The position numbers and the translations under genes are program-made. Shown here piece by piece: positions 5,173-6,211 of a DNA stretch of 6,211 nt. The stretch is from positions 1 to 6,211 of the forward strand of contig DCGH01000087.1 in NCBI GenBank assembly GCA_002315205.1, written 5' to 3'. Each line of letters begins with the position of its first letter. The first letter of the stretch is position 1. The notes below the pieces were generated by a model. It was given only the letters and a program-made list of their open reading frames with translations. It ran no database searches and was not told the origin of the DNA. This DNA is from Erysipelotrichaceae bacterium UBA1783 (lineage in GTDB: Bacteria > Bacillota_I > Bacilli_A > Erysipelotrichales > Erysipelotrichaceae).

Positions 5173-5830
5173 AAATGAATGCTTGTGCTGTGGTAAAAAG
5201 CTGAGATTAGAGTGCTCACTGCTTGAGATGCTGTATGTGGATGATGTAATCTGTCTGTCCTGTCGAAAAAAGTTAGGATTTCATCCTAAAAAAATAAAAA
5301 TTCAAGGAAAGATAGTCTATGGGTTGTATCCTTATCAGGATTTGGTAAGAGATCTGATGATTCAATACAAGGAGTATAATGACGAGGCATTAAAAAGTGT
5401 TTTTCTATATAAACAGTTCAAAACATTGAGTAAAAAATATAAGGATTATGTCATTGTACCAATACCAAGCAGTGAACAAGGAAATCAAAGAAGAGGATTT
5501 CAGCAGGTAGAAGAAATGTTTTCTTTTATTCAGCTACCATTTCGAAAAGTTTTATATAAAACAGAGGACGTATCACAAAAGGAATTGGGCTATAAGGAAA
5601 GAAGACAGATTAGTAAAGTTTTGGCAATTAGAGATCCACAGATTATTGAAGGGAAAAAGGTTTTGATTGTTGATGATATATTAACTACTGGAAATACAAT
5701 ATCAGCTGCTGTCAGACTATTAGAACCATATTGTAAAAGGATTGATATTGTTGTAGCCTGCTATAATAAAAGGTATTTAAATAGGTTAGAACGCCTCATA
5801 AGCAGTCTTGATCAGTTTGGTTTTTTATGA
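5165..5830 (+). CDS. comFC: ComFC, phosphoribosyltransferase-fold competence protein
   Basis: ComFC (ComF/GntX family) is a late-competence protein with a type I phosphoribosyltransferase fold; it acts with ComFA in taking up transforming DNA, and its exact reaction is unsettled. The 221-residue length is normal. The N-terminus has a zinc site, Cys6-x2-Cys9 and Cys30-x2-Cys33. The core holds VPIPSS followed by a QRRGFQQVEEM segment, characteristic of the family, and the PRPP-binding loop VLIVDDILTTGNTI (166-179), complete with the acidic pair Asp170 and Asp171. The start ATG lies inside the last codons of comFA, and the 8-base overlap with no strong ribosome site (a weak GAGAG at 5153-5157) points to translational coupling. 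The comFB gene found between the two in B. subtilis is absent here. Confidence 0.93.
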   Translation: MIENECLCCGKKLRLECSLLEMLYVDDVICLSCRKKLGFHPKKIKIQGKIVYGLYPYQDLVRDLMIQYKEYNDEALKSVFLYKQFKTLSKKYKDYVIVPIPSSEQGNQRRGFQQVEEMFSFIQLPFRKVLYKTEDVSQKELGYKERRQISKVLAIRDPQIIEGKKVLIVDDILTTGNTISAAVRLLEPYCKRIDIVVACYNKRYLNRLERLISSLDQFGFL

Positions 5831-5895
5831 AATAGAGTATTTGATGTGTCCATAAAAAGGGAGAAATAAATAAAAAAATATTTTTATCAAAATGT
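5831..5895. other. AT-rich intergenic region between comFC and csp
   Basis: This stretch has no gene and no clear hairpin terminator for comFC. From about 5865 it becomes almost pure A/T, ending in the UP-like element of the csp promoter. A three-base-loop or weaker terminator cannot be excluded by eye. Confidence 0.5.
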
Positions 5896-5924
5896 TTTAC
5901 AACTCGAAAATATTTCTTTATAAT
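5874..5924 (+). promoter_or_regulatory. Strong csp promoter with UP-like element
   Basis: TTTACA (5896-5901) and a perfect TATAAT (5919-5924) are separated by exactly 17 bases, so transcription should start near 5931. Upstream, AAAAATATTTT (5874-5884) followed by AAAA (5889-5892) closely matches the UP-element consensus AAAWWTWTTTTNNNAAA with one extra spacer base. It falls at about -57 to -39, the correct place for the alpha-subunit C-terminal domain. The predicted leader of about 36 bases is short for a cold-shock gene. Confidence 0.85.
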
Positions 5925-5966
5925 TCACTTATGAATGATTAGAAAGGTTAATAGGATTACAATTTT

Positions 5967-6164
5967 ATGCAAGGAAAAGTTAAGATGTTTAACAAGGAGA
6001 AGGGCTTTGGCTTTATCACTGTTGAAGGTAAGAAGGATGTTTTCTTCCATTATTCACAGATTGTTATGGAAGGCTTCAAGATTATCGAAGAAGGCGCAGA
6101 GGTTGAATTTGATTTGATTGAAACTGATCGTGGTCCACAGGCAAAGAACGTTGTTAAAAAGTAA
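5967..6164 (+). CDS. csp: Cold-shock protein, CspA family
   Basis: This 65-residue single-domain protein binds single-stranded RNA and DNA and melts RNA structure, as a cold-shock or constitutive RNA chaperone. RNP1 is KGFGFI (12-17) and RNP2 is VFFHYS (25-30, for the usual VFVHFS). [17 protein letters not shown] and the RGPQAKNV tail are classic. The aromatic Trp that usually precedes Phe-Asn at strand 1 (KWFN) is Met7 here, removing one stacking residue from the nucleic-acid face. The ribosome site is modest: AGGA (5953-5956), 10 bases before the ATG, with AGAAAGG further up. The overlapping frame from 5935 is out of frame with the family match and is rejected. The gene has its own strong promoter and terminator, and its biased codons suggest abundant expression. 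Whether it is cold-inducible cannot be told. Confidence 0.96.
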   Translation: MQGKVKMFNKEKGFGFITVEGKKDVFFHYSQIVMEGFKIIEEGAEVEFDLIETDRGPQAKNVVKK

Positions 6165-6172
6165 CATTAAAT

Positions 6173-6195
6173 AGAAGGCAAAAGCCTTCTTTTTT
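6173..6195 (+). terminator. Rho-independent terminator after csp
   Basis: A 7-bp stem, AGAAGGC (6173-6179) with GCCTTCT (6184-6190), encloses the loop AAAA and is followed by TTTTT (6191-6195). It begins 8 bases after the csp TAA. The remaining 16 bases of the window show nothing identifiable. Confidence 0.92.
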
Positions 6196-6211
6196 CGTAT
6201 TATAAAACCAT

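Noticed and set aside
5004..5219. Minus-strand frame of 71 codons over the comFA/comFC junction
   Set aside because: It is antisense to conserved helicase motifs V-VI and has no supporting signals.
5872..5887. A/T palindrome upstream of csp as a repressor operator or terminator
   Set aside because: Its composition and position are better explained by an UP element; an all-A/T stem would be a poor terminator.
5931..5942. ATG AAT GAT TAG at the predicted csp transcript start, as a regulatory mini-ORF
   Set aside because: There is no ribosome site for it and such short frames are expected by chance.
5935..6117. Plus-strand frame of 60 codons overlapping csp
   Set aside because: The overlapping frame from 5967 matches the cold-shock family from end to end; this one matches nothing and is unusually Arg/Leu rich.
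1..6211. Mobile elements, CRISPR repeats, tRNA or rRNA genes, riboswitches
   Set aside because: I looked for terminal inverted repeats, transposase motifs, spaced direct repeats, cloverleaf patterns and long structured leaders, and saw none.

Overview
The window is AT-rich, gene-dense DNA that reads like a low-GC Firmicutes chromosome. The gene set (LytR-CpsA-Psr cell-wall ligase, ComFA/ComFC, YigZ/YvyE, cold-shock protein), the GGAGG ribosome sites, the TATAAT promoters and the rho-independent terminators all fit. An Erysipelotrichia-like gut Firmicute is my best guess, but that is inference from style and not from a marker gene. TGA acts as a normal stop and TGG encodes Trp, so the standard code is used.

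Layout. Bases 1-786 (+) hold the 3' part of a highly expressed glycolytic gene. The triosephosphate isomerase (TIM) is complete, but it has no start codon of its own. The codons before it encode what looks like the C-terminal tail of phosphoglycerate kinase, so this is probably the end of a PGK-TIM fusion. A terminator at 811-838 closes it. Bases 869-1701 (+) are a two-gene unit with an ATGA overlap: a small two-helix membrane protein with a zinc ribbon, and a membrane methyltransferase of the isoprenylcysteine carboxyl methyltransferase (ICMT)-like superfamily. A convergent YigZ/IMPACT-family gene (1714-2304, -) shares a bidirectional terminator with this unit. A divergent promoter region at about 2295-2370 then leads into a large LytR-CpsA-Psr protein (2377-3960, +) with its own terminator.

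Bases 4034-5830 (+) hold the late-competence pair comFA-comFC, overlapping by 8 nt. ComFA is the helicase-like motor for DNA uptake and ComFC is its phosphoribosyltransferase-fold partner. The zinc-finger codons of comFA are intact and in frame from 4048, but no start codon precedes them, so the gene has either a start-proximal frameshift or a shortened product. The window ends with a cold-shock protein (5967-6164, +) driven by a strong promoter with a near-consensus UP element and closed by a terminator.

No mobile element, CRISPR array, tRNA or rRNA was seen, and no gene-free stretch exceeds 300 bases. Most of the content is ordinary housekeeping. The two points that deserve a second look are the probable PGK-TIM fusion and the missing comFA start.
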